Origin: Pseudomonadota bacterium
Lineage (GTDB): Bacteria > Pseudomonadota > Alphaproteobacteria > Rhizobiales > Xanthobacteraceae
DNA: 43,084 nt
Assembly (NCBI GenBank): GCA_023451825.1
Contig: JAEXYA010000030.1
Coordinates: 1 to 43,084, forward strand
Direction of reading: 5' to 3'
How positions within the stretch are numbered: position 1 is the stretch's first letter; the number at the start of each line of letters is the position of its first letter. Of this stretch, positions 8,575 to 16,838 are shown piece after piece. Under the pieces are notes generated by a model. The model was not told the origin of the DNA. It did no database searches and saw nothing but the letters and a program-made list of their open reading frames with translations. The position numbers were made by a program, and so were the translations under genes.

Positions 8575-10062
8575 TTACAATTTGAGTAAATAGGAGAACA
8601 TCTTCGGCTGGATACGCGTGCCGTCGATGACTTCGAGCCGACCGAGGCGATTGAGCGTATGCAGGTTGCGTCCGGGCCAATGCGCGGACGGCGACACGTG
8701 ATGGCGACGGACCTGCTCGAAACGCGTCGGCGACAGTTCGATGATTTCGGCCAGCGCGACAGCGGCGCCATAACCGCGGCTGCAATCCTGCACCGGGCGC
8801 CAGAGCTTGCCATCGCGCAGGACGAAGTGACCGGCAGGGCGCGCATTGGCGCGGTCGAGCAGCACCGGGTTCTGTGCATGTGGCAGCCATGGCCCGGTCA
8901 GCCTGTCTGCGTGATAGATCGACAGCGTGTCGGAATAGCCAGCGGAGCCGTCACGCGTGACGCCGAACATGTAGTAGCGGCCGTCATGCCGGGTGATCGT
9001 GGCATCGCTGAATTCGACGCCCGAGAGCAGCGTGGCGTGGCGCTCCCACCGATCCGGGAAGCGCGCGCAGCGATAGAGGGTGACTTCTTTTGTGGCCGAG
9101 CTTTCCGGAATCATCCAGAGCTCGCCGCCGTCTTCGATCAGAAACGGATAAGAAAGATGCCACGGCTCGTCGAGGACGGTGAAGATCTCGCCGAGCGGTC
9201 CCTGCTCATTAAACTCGATCGCCGCGATGATGCCCTTGCCCACGCGATGATCGAGCTCTTCGAAGAACACGACGGTGCGGCCCTGCCACGTCACGACGAA
9301 GGGATCGGCGGCGAAATTGTGCGGACGCTCCTTCAGGCGATGCCATGGCGCGCCGGTGAGATCATGGCTCTGCCAGACACCGGCATCATGGGTGAAGCGC
9401 CAGCCGATATGCCATTGCGGGGCGTAACACAGGAAGCGATAGACTTTTCGCAATCCGTGCTTGACCAGGCCGGACAGCACGAAGCGCGTGGCACGGCCGA
9501 TATCGCGCCGCTGCGACGATGGCGCCACATGGAGCGGCGGGCGCGGCACGCCGGTGAGATTGGCGAGGACGAGGGTGACCGTGCGGATCATCAGCGAGTC
9601 CAGCGCATCGCTGAGCCCATCAGCCACTTCCGTCGACGGATGGCCGCGATCGACGATCTTGCCGCTCACCTCGTCGCGCAATTCGATGACCGGCATGTCG
9701 CCGGCAAGAAGAGCCGTGACGGCGGCAAGCTCGCCTGCTTTGCCATTGAACAATGGCCGCAGATAGGACGACGTCGCTGCGGCGCCCGCAGGCGCATCGG
9801 TGAAATCGACGACGATATCGATCGCTGGTGCAGGCGGAGACGCCGTGATCGTGCTGCGATCGACAAGGTCGGTGCCGTTCGGGCGCCCGTTCTGCAGCAG
9901 GCGTTTTTCGAGCGCGAACAACCGGTCGAGAAAACGGGGCGCCGGTGTCGCGGCATCGATCCAGCGCAATTGCACCGAATGACCAGCCGCCTGCAGCGAG
10001 CGGACCGCGGCTGCGATCCAGGCCCGTGGGCGCTTGGGATCGCAGCGCAGCTCAACAATCAT
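8575..10062 (-). CDS. GINT1-like beta-propeller protein (glucosamine inositolphosphorylceramide transferase N-domain family)
   Basis: A 495-residue protein. Residues 1 to about 170 resemble the formyltransferase-like N-terminal region seen in this group. Residues about 215-495 form a five-bladed propeller resembling GH43-type folds, with repeated blade motifs such as 'NFAADPFVV', 'HLSYPFLIEDGGELWMIPE' and 'GRYYMFGVT'. The family, named after plant GINT1, is common in bacterial polysaccharide loci; its bacterial role (sugar binding or transfer) is not settled. Its ATG overlaps the GT4 stop by four bases (ATGA), so the two are translationally coupled. The catalytic GT64 domain of the plant enzyme is absent. 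Confidence 0.8.
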   Translation of the reverse strand: MIVELRCDPKRPRAWIAAAVRSLQAAGHSVQLRWIDAATPAPRFLDRLFALEKRLLQNGRPNGTDLVDRSTITASPPAPAIDIVVDFTDAPAGAAATSSYLRPLFNGKAGELAAVTALLAGDMPVIELRDEVSGKIVDRGHPSTEVADGLSDALDSLMIRTVTLVLANLTGVPRPPLHVAPSSQRRDIGRATRFVLSGLVKHGLRKVYRFLCYAPQWHIGWRFTHDAGVWQSHDLTGAPWHRLKERPHNFAADPFVVTWQGRTVVFFEELDHRVGKGIIAAIEFNEQGPLGEIFTVLDEPWHLSYPFLIEDGGELWMIPESSATKEVTLYRCARFPDRWERHATLLSGVEFSDATITRHDGRYYMFGVTRDGSAGYSDTLSIYHADRLTGPWLPHAQNPVLLDRANARPAGHFVLRDGKLWRPVQDCSRGYGAAVALAEIIELSPTRFEQVRRHHVSPSAHWPGRNLHTLNRLGRLEVIDGTRIQPKMFSYLLKL

Positions 10063-11192
10063 GGCTGCGGCGCAAGCTGTGCGACAGGTTCGAGCACGCT
10101 GCGAATGAGCTGCTCATATTCATCGACCATGCGCGCGACCGAATAACGCGCATGCAGGCCGCGACCGGCTGCGATGAGTTCGGCGCGAAGCGGCGCATCG
10201 GTGAGCGCGCGGGAGACCGCGCCATGGAATTGGCGATCATCGGCCGCATCGACGAACAGCGCCGCTGGCTTGCCATCGACGGCGAGGACTTCGCGCAGCA
10301 CGGGAAGATCATGGGCGACGACAGGCACGCCAGCGCTCGCGGCTTCAACGGCTGCGAGGCCAAACGTCTCTGCTTGCGATGGGAAAACGAAGACATCGAG
10401 TGCCGCCAGGAAATCGCCGATCCGTTCGGGCGGCAGTTCACCGGTAAAATATACTCGAGTTTCTAAATGTTTCTCAACGACGAGTTGTCGCAGCGACATT
10501 TCATCGGGCCCCTGCCCGGCAAGCACGAGATGCCAGTCCGGAGAGTCCGCTAGCGCACGGATCGCCGTGTCGAGCCGCTTGCCGGCATTCAGGCGTGCGA
10601 CCGAACCGAGCAATGGAACCTGCTGCGGCAGGCCAAAGGCGGCGCGCGCCTGCGGCTTGCCGAGCGCCGTCGTCTTGAGATCGAAGCCATGCGGGATGTA
10701 GCGCAGGCGCTTGTTGTAAGCGTTCGGATAGCGCGAATAGTCCGCAAGCATGTCCTTCGAATTGACCGTGATCAAATCGAACGCACCAAGCAGGCCGAGC
10801 GCGAGATCGGCCGTGCGCACGACCGGATTCATCAGCATCCGGGCCGAGACCTGATTGGCGATGACGGGCGCGGATCCCGCAAGCCGTGCGGCGATGCCGC
10901 CGACCGTGTTGCCATAATGCTGGAAGGTGAGGATGACGTCGGGCCGCGCCGCGCGAATCTCACGCAGCAACCGCGCCGGGAATGTCAGCGCATCCGCGAT
11001 GCCGCGCGGGCGATCGAGGCTGCAATAGCGTGTGTTGGGCGGCGCGTCGAAGCTCGGCGATTTCCGATAGAAAAAGAGATGGCCGACGTCATAGCCGCGC
11101 GCGCTGAGCCCGGCACCGACCAGGCGCGAAATCTCCTGCGCGCCGGCATTCTCGCCCTGGGTCTGAATGAAAAGAATGCGGCGCGGCGACAT
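10059..11192 (-). CDS. Glycosyltransferase family 4 (GT-B fold)
   Basis: A 377-residue retaining glycosyltransferase. The N-terminal acceptor domain starts MSPRRILFIQTQGENAGAQE. The donor domain begins near 'LLGSVARLNAGKRLDTAI' (R200, K205) and contains the E-x7-E signature (E275 and E283 in 'AETFGLAAVEAASAGVPVVA'). The ATG at 11192, two bases after the flippase stop, gives the normal family N-terminus; the open frame extends further upstream without similarity. It probably adds a sugar to a lipid-linked repeat unit on the inner face of the cytoplasmic membrane, before export by the flippase encoded immediately upstream. Confidence 0.92.
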   Translation of the reverse strand: MSPRRILFIQTQGENAGAQEISRLVGAGLSARGYDVGHLFFYRKSPSFDAPPNTRYCSLDRPRGIADALTFPARLLREIRAARPDVILTFQHYGNTVGGIAARLAGSAPVIANQVSARMLMNPVVRTADLALGLLGAFDLITVNSKDMLADYSRYPNAYNKRLRYIPHGFDLKTTALGKPQARAAFGLPQQVPLLGSVARLNAGKRLDTAIRALADSPDWHLVLAGQGPDEMSLRQLVVEKHLETRVYFTGELPPERIGDFLAALDVFVFPSQAETFGLAAVEAASAGVPVVAHDLPVLREVLAVDGKPAALFVDAADDRQFHGAVSRALTDAPLRAELIAAGRGLHARYSVARMVDEYEQLIRSVLEPVAQLAPQP

Positions 11193-11194
11193 GA

Positions 11195-12559
11195 TCAGGA
11201 CACGCGCGACGTGGCATCCGCCACGGGCGCCGCGCGTTTGCGGAACAGAAACAGCACCGACGGATCGATGCCGAGCCAGCGCCGGCACAGGACATTCAGC
11301 ACGATGGTGATGATGGCGAGACTGCTGGTGGCGGCCAGCGCGGCGCCCCACAGGCCGAAGAGCGGAATGAAGATCGCAAAGCCGATGAAGCGCAGCGTGA
11401 TATTGGCGGCGACGATGAACGGATAGCGCCGTTCATGGCCGGCGATCATCAGCACCGACGATGCCGGCCCACCCGCTGCATAGAAGGCCGTGCCCAGCGC
11501 CAATGTGATCAGCGTCCACTTCTGCGCGACGAAATCCGGGCCGAACAGCGCAAGGATCTTGTCGGCGCCGAACAGGACCAATGTGATGCCGGTGCCGACG
11601 CAGAGCAGCATCATCTCCGCCATCGACTTCAGGACCTTATTGAGCTCCGCCGTGTTGCCGGCGAAATACAAGGCCGGAATCCGGCGGGTGGACACGTTAT
11701 GCAGGGCGCCGAGGCCGACAGCGAACATATTGGCGATGCGCGATGCGACGAAATAGGCGCCGGCCGAGACCGGGTCCAGAAACCAGTAGACGATGACGAC
11801 ATCGAAATACTGGTTGATGGTTTCGAGAATGGCGGCGGCCCAGAAGCCCAGGGATGCCTTGATCCAGGCGCCGAACTCCCAGCTCGCTTTCGCAGCCAGC
11901 ACGTCTTTCGGCAGCCGCCGCGAGATGGCCACGACCTGCACCGCAAGCGCGATGGCGATGCCGATCACCGACAGCAGGAAGAATTCGTGGATTTCGATGA
12001 TCGTGCCGGTCACGATCAAGCCGAGCATGACGGCCACCACGATGCTGCGCCAGAAGAAGTCGCGCATGCCTTCGGCCAGCAGGACGCTGATGGTGGAACG
12101 CCCGATATGGCTGGACAGCGTGATCGATGACGAGAAGACGAGGAACAACCCGGTCGCCACCATCAGGCGCGGCGTCTCGTCCAGCAGCACCACACCGATG
12201 GTGCCGATGATCACCGCCAACAGCAGCGGCGTCACGGCGACGATGGAGAGCGAGAACAGGAGCGATCCCTTGGCGAGATCGGGGCGGCCGGCGACGGCAT
12301 GTTCATGCAGCGAGCGCAGCACGAACATTTCCTGGCCGAGCACGGCGGCCACGCTGCTGAGCTGGCACACGCAGAGCCACATGGCCAGATGGCCGAAATC
12401 CGCCGGCGACAGGATGCGCGCCGCCAGCGTGTACATGGCGAAGGAGACGATGGCGCCGCCGAATTGCAGGCCAAATGTCAGCGCCACGCCCTGGCTGAGG
12501 TGGCGCGCGATGGCCGAGCCGAGCTGGCTTCTGGCTTTATGAATGGCAGGCAATAACAT
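11195..12559 (-). CDS. Polysaccharide flippase, Wzx/MOP family
   Basis: A 454-residue integral membrane protein with about 12 hydrophobic helices. The first pair is typical of the family: 'GVALTFGLQFGGAIVSFAMYTLAARILSPADFGHLAM'-like (about residues 24-60; the quoted pattern is interrupted here only for description). It would move undecaprenyl-linked repeat units across the inner membrane for Wzy-dependent assembly. It is followed after two bases by the GT4 gene. No Wzy polymerase, initiating transferase or Wza outer-membrane channel is found in the window, so the pathway must be completed elsewhere. Confidence 0.9.
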   Translation of the reverse strand: MLLPAIHKARSQLGSAIARHLSQGVALTFGLQFGGAIVSFAMYTLAARILSPADFGHLAMWLCVCQLSSVAAVLGQEMFVLRSLHEHAVAGRPDLAKGSLLFSLSIVAVTPLLLAVIIGTIGVVLLDETPRLMVATGLFLVFSSSITLSSHIGRSTISVLLAEGMRDFFWRSIVVAVMLGLIVTGTIIEIHEFFLLSVIGIAIALAVQVVAISRRLPKDVLAAKASWEFGAWIKASLGFWAAAILETINQYFDVVIVYWFLDPVSAGAYFVASRIANMFAVGLGALHNVSTRRIPALYFAGNTAELNKVLKSMAEMMLLCVGTGITLVLFGADKILALFGPDFVAQKWTLITLALGTAFYAAGGPASSVLMIAGHERRYPFIVAANITLRFIGFAIFIPLFGLWGAALAATSSLAIITIVLNVLCRRWLGIDPSVLFLFRKRAAPVADATSRVS

Positions 12560-12669
12560 GAGCGCGGCAATATCGGTGCGAATGGAACCAGGACAGAGCT
12601 AACACGCAGCGTCCGGCCTTTCATCGGTCATCTGCGCATATGCGGCGCGCAGGAGGGACCCAATTGATC

Positions 12670-13632
12670 TTAACCTTGCTTCTTCAGCAGCAAGTACAAG
12701 GCAAACGGATTGGTCTTGAGATAGCGCCAGCCGAGCCGTCGCGGCTCCAGCATCATGCGCCACAGCCATTCGACGCCGACGGCTTGCATCCAGACCGGCG
12801 CCCGCTTCTTCATGCCGGAAACGAAATCGAACAACCCGCCCGACGTCTTGATCACGCCCACCGCGGTGAGCCGATGACGATGGCGGACGATGAAGCGTTG
12901 CTCGCGCGGCACGCCCATGGAAATCCACAGGATGTCCGGCTGCAAGGCGCAGATCTCGGCGCAGACCGCGATCTCTTCGGCTTCATCGCGGAAGAAGCCG
13001 TGACGTTGACCGGCCATCTTGATGCCGGGATATCTCGCCTTCACGGCGGCCACCGCAGCGGCATTCGCGGCTTCGGTGGCGCCGAGCATATACATGCTGG
13101 CACCGCGCGCCTCCGCCTCCGCAGCGACGTCGTAGAACAGATCGGATGTGGCGACGCGCTCCGGCAGGCCCTCTGCGTCATGCAGGCGGGACAGGAAGAC
13201 ATGCGCCATGCCATCCGCATGGATGGCATCGGCCTGCATGAACAGGTCGCGCTCGACGTGATCGACGGCGCAGCGATAGGTGACTTCGCCATTGGTGGAG
13301 GTGAGATAGGCCGGGAAGCGCCACAGCGCGCTGCGCCGGAGCGCCTCATCGACGATGACGCGTGCGGTTTCCTTGCTGTCGGCCGCCACGACCGGAAGGC
13401 CGCCGAGCACTAGCCGGCGCCAGCGATGAAAGACATTGCCGCGGCGATCAGGCGACAGGCGCCGCTCTTCAAATCCGAGCTTGGCGAGATTGGCCTGGGT
13501 ATCGGTGAAGGAGGATATGCGCCGATCGGAAACGGCACGGCGATCACCAGGAACGAGCGTGACTGCGTGGCCTGCTTCGTCAGCTGCAATATGCGCGACA
13601 CGCGCAGCCGTTTTGTGGTGCTGTCCAACCAT
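12670..13632 (-). CDS. WecG/TagA/CpsF family glycosyltransferase (GT26)
   Basis: A 320-residue protein. The GT26 domain spans about residues 78-300. Key positions are T111 in 'LTSTNGEV' and the presumed catalytic Asp D140 in 'DAIHADGM'; further family motifs are 'MLGATEA', 'WISMGVPREQRF' and 'GVIKTSGGLFDFVSG'. The enzymes transfer a sugar (often N-acetylmannosamine or its uronate) to a lipid-linked acceptor at the membrane. Residues 1-77 are a poorly conserved Arg-rich extension; ATG at 13632 is the only plausible start. It is the first gene of the minus-strand polysaccharide run and faces the CtrA-like boxes. Confidence 0.9.
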   Translation of the reverse strand: MVGQHHKTAARVAHIAADEAGHAVTLVPGDRRAVSDRRISSFTDTQANLAKLGFEERRLSPDRRGNVFHRWRRLVLGGLPVVAADSKETARVIVDEALRRSALWRFPAYLTSTNGEVTYRCAVDHVERDLFMQADAIHADGMAHVFLSRLHDAEGLPERVATSDLFYDVAAEAEARGASMYMLGATEAANAAAVAAVKARYPGIKMAGQRHGFFRDEAEEIAVCAEICALQPDILWISMGVPREQRFIVRHRHRLTAVGVIKTSGGLFDFVSGMKKRAPVWMQAVGVEWLWRMMLEPRRLGWRYLKTNPFALYLLLKKQG

Positions 13633-13696
13633 AGGCGTATCCTTATACGCATATGATTACATGTGTAGTAAAACTGCACCGCGAATAGGTACACAC

Positions 13697-13712
13697 TTAA
13701 ACCCTGGTTAAC
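13697..13712. promoter_or_regulatory. Candidate CtrA box 1 (full match)
   Basis: TTAA at 13697, seven bases, TTAAC at 13708: an exact match to the CtrA consensus TTAA-N7-TTAAC. It lies 65 bases upstream of the WecG-type gene and about 155 bases upstream of the co-polymerase gene. CtrA is the cell-cycle response regulator of alphaproteobacteria. Confidence 0.55.
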
Positions 13713-13746
13713 CGCACAGAAGAAACCCGCAACTGCGCGAGCGATG

Positions 13747-13761
13747 TTAACCAGTCGTTAT
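13747..13761. promoter_or_regulatory. Candidate CtrA box 2 (7 of 8 bases)
   Basis: TTAA-CCAGTCG-TTAT, one mismatch to TTAA-N7-TTAA, with its first half-site exactly 50 bases from that of box 1, which is about five helical turns. The first half extends to TTAACCA. Confidence 0.4.
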
Positions 13762-13783
13762 GCTTTGATGTTGCGGCATCCGG

Positions 13784-13799
13784 GTAACCGGCGATTAAC
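13784..13799. promoter_or_regulatory. Candidate CtrA box 3 (7 of 8 bases)
   Basis: GTAA-CCGGCGA-TTAAC, one mismatch to the consensus. It lies about 70 bases upstream of the co-polymerase start, close to where a promoter for that gene would be expected. Confidence 0.4.
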
Positions 13800-13866
13800 C
13801 CTACTTATTTACGATCATGGCGATCGGCGATAGTCAGCGTAGCTGCCGATCGAGTTGGAGTGGGGC

Positions 13867-15948
13867 ATGTCGGTTCAGCGTGCGGAGAGTAACGGGGCGG
13901 CCGCACGCGGCGCTTCGAACACCGGCGATAGAGATGCCGACGGCTTCGATGTGAGGGATGTCATCGGCATCCTGGGCCGGCGCAAGAGCTGGATCGCTGG
14001 TGTCACCCTCGCCTTCTGCGCACTTGCCATCACCTATGTTGCCGTTGCACGCCCATCCTACACGGCCACCTCGCAGGTCTATGTCGATCCACGCGACCGG
14101 CAAACGCCGAAAGACGACGTGGCGATGCAGAATTCCGTGCCCGGCGACGGCATGCTGCTGGTGGAGAGCCAGCTCAAGATCATCACGTCCGGCGAAGTGC
14201 TGTCGCGCGTGGTGACGGAAACGGATCTCGCCAAGGATCCGCAATTCAATGGGGCCGGCGGCCTCGGCGCCAATATCAAGGCACTGTTCGGCATCGGCGG
14301 ATCGGACAATCCAGCGCTGGTCGCCATGCGCAACCTGCGCCAGAAGACGACGGCCAAGCGCAATGACCGCTCCTTCGTCATCGATATTTCGGTCTCGGCC
14401 GACACGGCCGCGCGCGCGGCGACGCTCGCCAATGCCGTGGCAAACGCCTATCTGGAAGAGCAGGCGATCGCGAATGCCGGCTTCAACCGCCGCGTTTCAG
14501 AGGCGATCACCACGCAGCTCGAGCGCATGCGCAATGCGGTCAGCCAATCGGAACAGGCCGTCACGGCTTACAAGGCCGCCAACAATCTGGTCGGCGCCCG
14601 CAATCGCCTCGTCACCGAGCAGGAGCTCGACGAGGCCAATACGCAACTCACCAACGCCCGTGCGCGTCTCACCGATGCGCAATCGCGCGTCAAACTGATC
14701 GAGCAGATCGAAGCCGGCGGCGCCTCACTCGATGCGTTGCCGGAAGCCGTGCAATCGCAGACCATGGCGCAGCTGCGTGCGCAGGCCGCGAATGCCTCGC
14801 GCGAGGAAGCGCAGCTGGCGCAGATCAACGGGCCGAGCCATCCGCTGCTGCAGGCGGCGCGCGCGCAGGTTCGCGATGCCCAGGCGGCCATCAAGAGCGA
14901 AGTAAAACTGATCGCCCAGGCCGTGCGCAATGCCGCGGCCAGCGAGCGCACCAATGTGCAGAATCTGCAGGCGCGCTTCGACACGTTGAAGACGCTGTCG
15001 CAGACCAATGAAAAAGCCATCGTGCCACTGCGCGAGCTGGAGCGGAAAGCCGATTCCGATCGCGCGATCTATGAGAACTTCCTCGCCAAGGCGAAGACCG
15101 CCAGCGAGCAGCAGGTGATCGACACCACCAATGCCCGCCTGATTTCGCGCGCCTCGCCGCCGGATCGCAAGAGCTGGCCGCCGTCGATGATCATCCTGGC
15201 GGCGGCGCTGTTCGGCGGCCTGTTCCTCGGCATCGTCGCAGCGCTCGCGCGGGATACGCTGGTTGCGCGCCCGGCGCCAACGCCAGAGCCGGAAACGCCG
15301 CCGCAGATTTCGCCGCCATCGCCGCCGCTTGCACCTGCGCCCACGCCGGTGCCGACGCCGCCGCAGTCACAGATGGCACGCGTCACTGCGGAATTGATCG
15401 CGGCACCGAAAGGCCATTCCGTGTTGCTGGTTCGTGCATCCAGCGATCCATCCCTCGGCCTGGTCGCGCTGGAGCTGGCGCGTGCGGTGGAAGAAGCCGG
15501 ACGAAACGCGCTGATCATCGACGCCGACCTGCAGCGTCACCGGGTCACGTCGCGCCTGCGTTTCGATGGGCGCGCGGGTTTTCGCGAACTGCTCGCCCAT
15601 GTGGCCAGCATGCGTGACGCCGCGCATCGGCTGGGCAAGACCCATATCCATATCGTGCCTGCAGGCCTCGTCAGCCTGCGCGCACCCGACAGACAGATGC
15701 GCGAGGCGGCCGCAGCCGCACTCCGCGATGCGCGGCAATTCGATCGCGTCATCATCGATGGCGGCGAACTCGGCACCACGTCATCGGAATATGGCCTCTA
15801 TGCCATGGTCGATGAAGTGATCCTGCTGGAGTCCAGCCACAGCACCAATACCGACGATGTGCAGGTGGTCGCCGACCTGCTGCAGCACCGCCGCATCAAG
15901 GCGCGCACGGTGCAGATCGATCCTGCACCGGACGCCGTTGCCGCTTAG
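13867..15948 (+). CDS. Wzz/ExoP-type polysaccharide co-polymerase with degenerate BY-kinase domain
   Basis: A 693-residue chain-length determinant (GumC/ExoP type). One membrane helix is near residues 43-62 and a second near 440-460; between them is a periplasmic region with long coiled coils (about 210-415) and the PxxP-like 'ISRASPPDRKSWPPS' before helix 2. A Pro-rich linker (about 469-500) leads to a C-terminal domain resembling a tyrosine autokinase. Walker A is lost: the corresponding loop reads 'VRASSDPSLGLVALE' without GK(S/T); the Walker A' strand 'ALIIDADLQRH' and a B-like 'VIIDGGELG' remain. There is no C-terminal Tyr cluster. ATG 13867 is preferred, with GGAG seven bases upstream; TTG 13855 is the alternative. 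It is divergent from the polysaccharide operon it presumably serves. Confidence 0.9.
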   Translation: MSVQRAESNGAAARGASNTGDRDADGFDVRDVIGILGRRKSWIAGVTLAFCALAITYVAVARPSYTATSQVYVDPRDRQTPKDDVAMQNSVPGDGMLLVESQLKIITSGEVLSRVVTETDLAKDPQFNGAGGLGANIKALFGIGGSDNPALVAMRNLRQKTTAKRNDRSFVIDISVSADTAARAATLANAVANAYLEEQAIANAGFNRRVSEAITTQLERMRNAVSQSEQAVTAYKAANNLVGARNRLVTEQELDEANTQLTNARARLTDAQSRVKLIEQIEAGGASLDALPEAVQSQTMAQLRAQAANASREEAQLAQINGPSHPLLQAARAQVRDAQAAIKSEVKLIAQAVRNAAASERTNVQNLQARFDTLKTLSQTNEKAIVPLRELERKADSDRAIYENFLAKAKTASEQQVIDTTNARLISRASPPDRKSWPPSMIILAAALFGGLFLGIVAALARDTLVARPAPTPEPETPPQISPPSPPLAPAPTPVPTPPQSQMARVTAELIAAPKGHSVLLVRASSDPSLGLVALELARAVEEAGRNALIIDADLQRHRVTSRLRFDGRAGFRELLAHVASMRDAAHRLGKTHIHIVPAGLVSLRAPDRQMREAAAAALRDARQFDRVIIDGGELGTTSSEYGLYAMVDEVILLESSHSTNTDDVQVVADLLQHRRIKARTVQIDPAPDAVAA

Positions 15949-15954
15949 ACCCGA

Positions 15955-16059
15955 TTAACGCGTCTCGGTCTTCTCCGCACGCGCGGGAGCACTGGTGACC
16001 AGTGCGAAAGCGGCAACGCCGAGAGCGGCAGCAATGTAGGGAAGAATGGTAAGAGCCAA
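15955..16059 (-). CDS. 34-residue hydrophobic microprotein with TTG start
   Basis: The protein begins (M)ALTILPYIAAALG and ends in the polar tail APARAEKTETR, with one hydrophobic segment over residues 3-22. It reads either as a single-pass membrane peptide or as a short signal-peptide-like segment (AxA before E29). The TTG start is chosen because a perfect AGGAGG lies five bases upstream; the frame is open further upstream but without such a site. It is convergent with the co-polymerase gene, six bases from its stop. Function unknown. Confidence 0.6.
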   Translation of the reverse strand: MALTILPYIAAALGVAAFALVTSAPARAEKTETR

Positions 16060-16216
16060 AGTCGCCTCCTGTCGAAATTGATTTTCGATCGTGCGACCAC
16101 CATCGCCCCCGCGGCCTTCTCCGGGCCTAACGGGCGTGGTTGCCGACAAATGAACGGCGGCGATGGTTGAGAGAAGGCAAACGGCGCCGAACGCGCTGAC
16201 AGGTGCGTAAAAGCGC

Positions 16217-16684
16217 CTATTTGCGGGCTTCCTCGTGGGAACTGGTCGGCAGATCGAAATTCGTTTCCAGTTTATTCAGGATAGCGGCGAGCTGCTTGCG
16301 CTCCTGAGCCGACAGGCAGGAAAGGATTTCGCCCTCTTTTGCGAGCAGCCTTGGCCATAGCTGGTCGAACAGTTTGCGCCCCGCACGCGACAATTTGAGC
16401 TCGAACGCGCGCCGGTCGTCGCTGCTTCCGATCCGCTCCAGCAGGCCACGCGCCAGCAGATTGGTGACGGCGCGGCTGATGGTCGATTTATGGGTGCGGG
16501 TGGATTCGACGATGAATTGCGCGCTGCAGGACGCATTTCCAAAACCCAGCGTCGCCAGAACCCGCCATTCCGGGATGTCGAGGCCGTAGCGCACACGATA
16601 TTCGTCCGACAACGCCGCGCTGACTTCGGCGGAAAGCCGATTGAGCCGAAACGGCACGAAGCGAAACAGATCGAATTCGGTCAT
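16217..16684 (-). CDS. MarR family transcriptional regulator
   Basis: A winged-helix regulator of about 155 residues from the chosen ATG. The DNA-binding region runs from 'PEWRVLATLGFG' through the recognition helix 'THKSTISRAVTNLLARGLLE' to the wing 'DDRRAFELKLSRAG'; flanking helices make the dimer interface. Starts at 16717 and 16756 would add 11 or 24 residues; none has a strong ribosome-binding site. It is divergent from the flavin hydroxylase gene of the homogentisate locus, so it probably represses that operon and is released by an aromatic acid. The inferred ligand (homogentisate or a hydroxyphenylacetate) is speculation. Confidence 0.88.
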   Translation of the reverse strand: MTEFDLFRFVPFRLNRLSAEVSAALSDEYRVRYGLDIPEWRVLATLGFGNASCSAQFIVESTRTHKSTISRAVTNLLARGLLERIGSSDDRRAFELKLSRAGRKLFDQLWPRLLAKEGEILSCLSAQERKQLAAILNKLETNFDLPTSSHEEARK

Positions 16685-16763
16685 CTCACCGGCACCCGCA
16701 AAAGACCCGTATTGCATCTTGACGACCACCGGGTGGCGGCGCTTAGATGGTTGCACGTGAAAC

Positions 16764-16781
16764 TATCATAGAGAGATGGTA
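16764..16781. promoter_or_regulatory. Candidate MarR operator
   Basis: TATCAT-agagag-ATGGTA is an imperfect palindrome (five of six pairs) of the size bound by MarR dimers. It lies between the divergent regulator and hydroxylase genes, 57 bases before the hydroxylase ATG. Position and symmetry are the only evidence. Confidence 0.3.
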
Positions 16782-16838
16782 CGGCATCGGCCAGTCCGAT
16801 GTTGATACATGCTCCGATCCGGGAACCCAGGGACAAGG

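Noticed and set aside
8659..10146. 495-codon plus-strand frame antisense to the GINT1-like gene
   Set aside because: An exact-size antisense shadow; the translation has no domain, whereas the minus strand shows propeller motifs and coupled starts.
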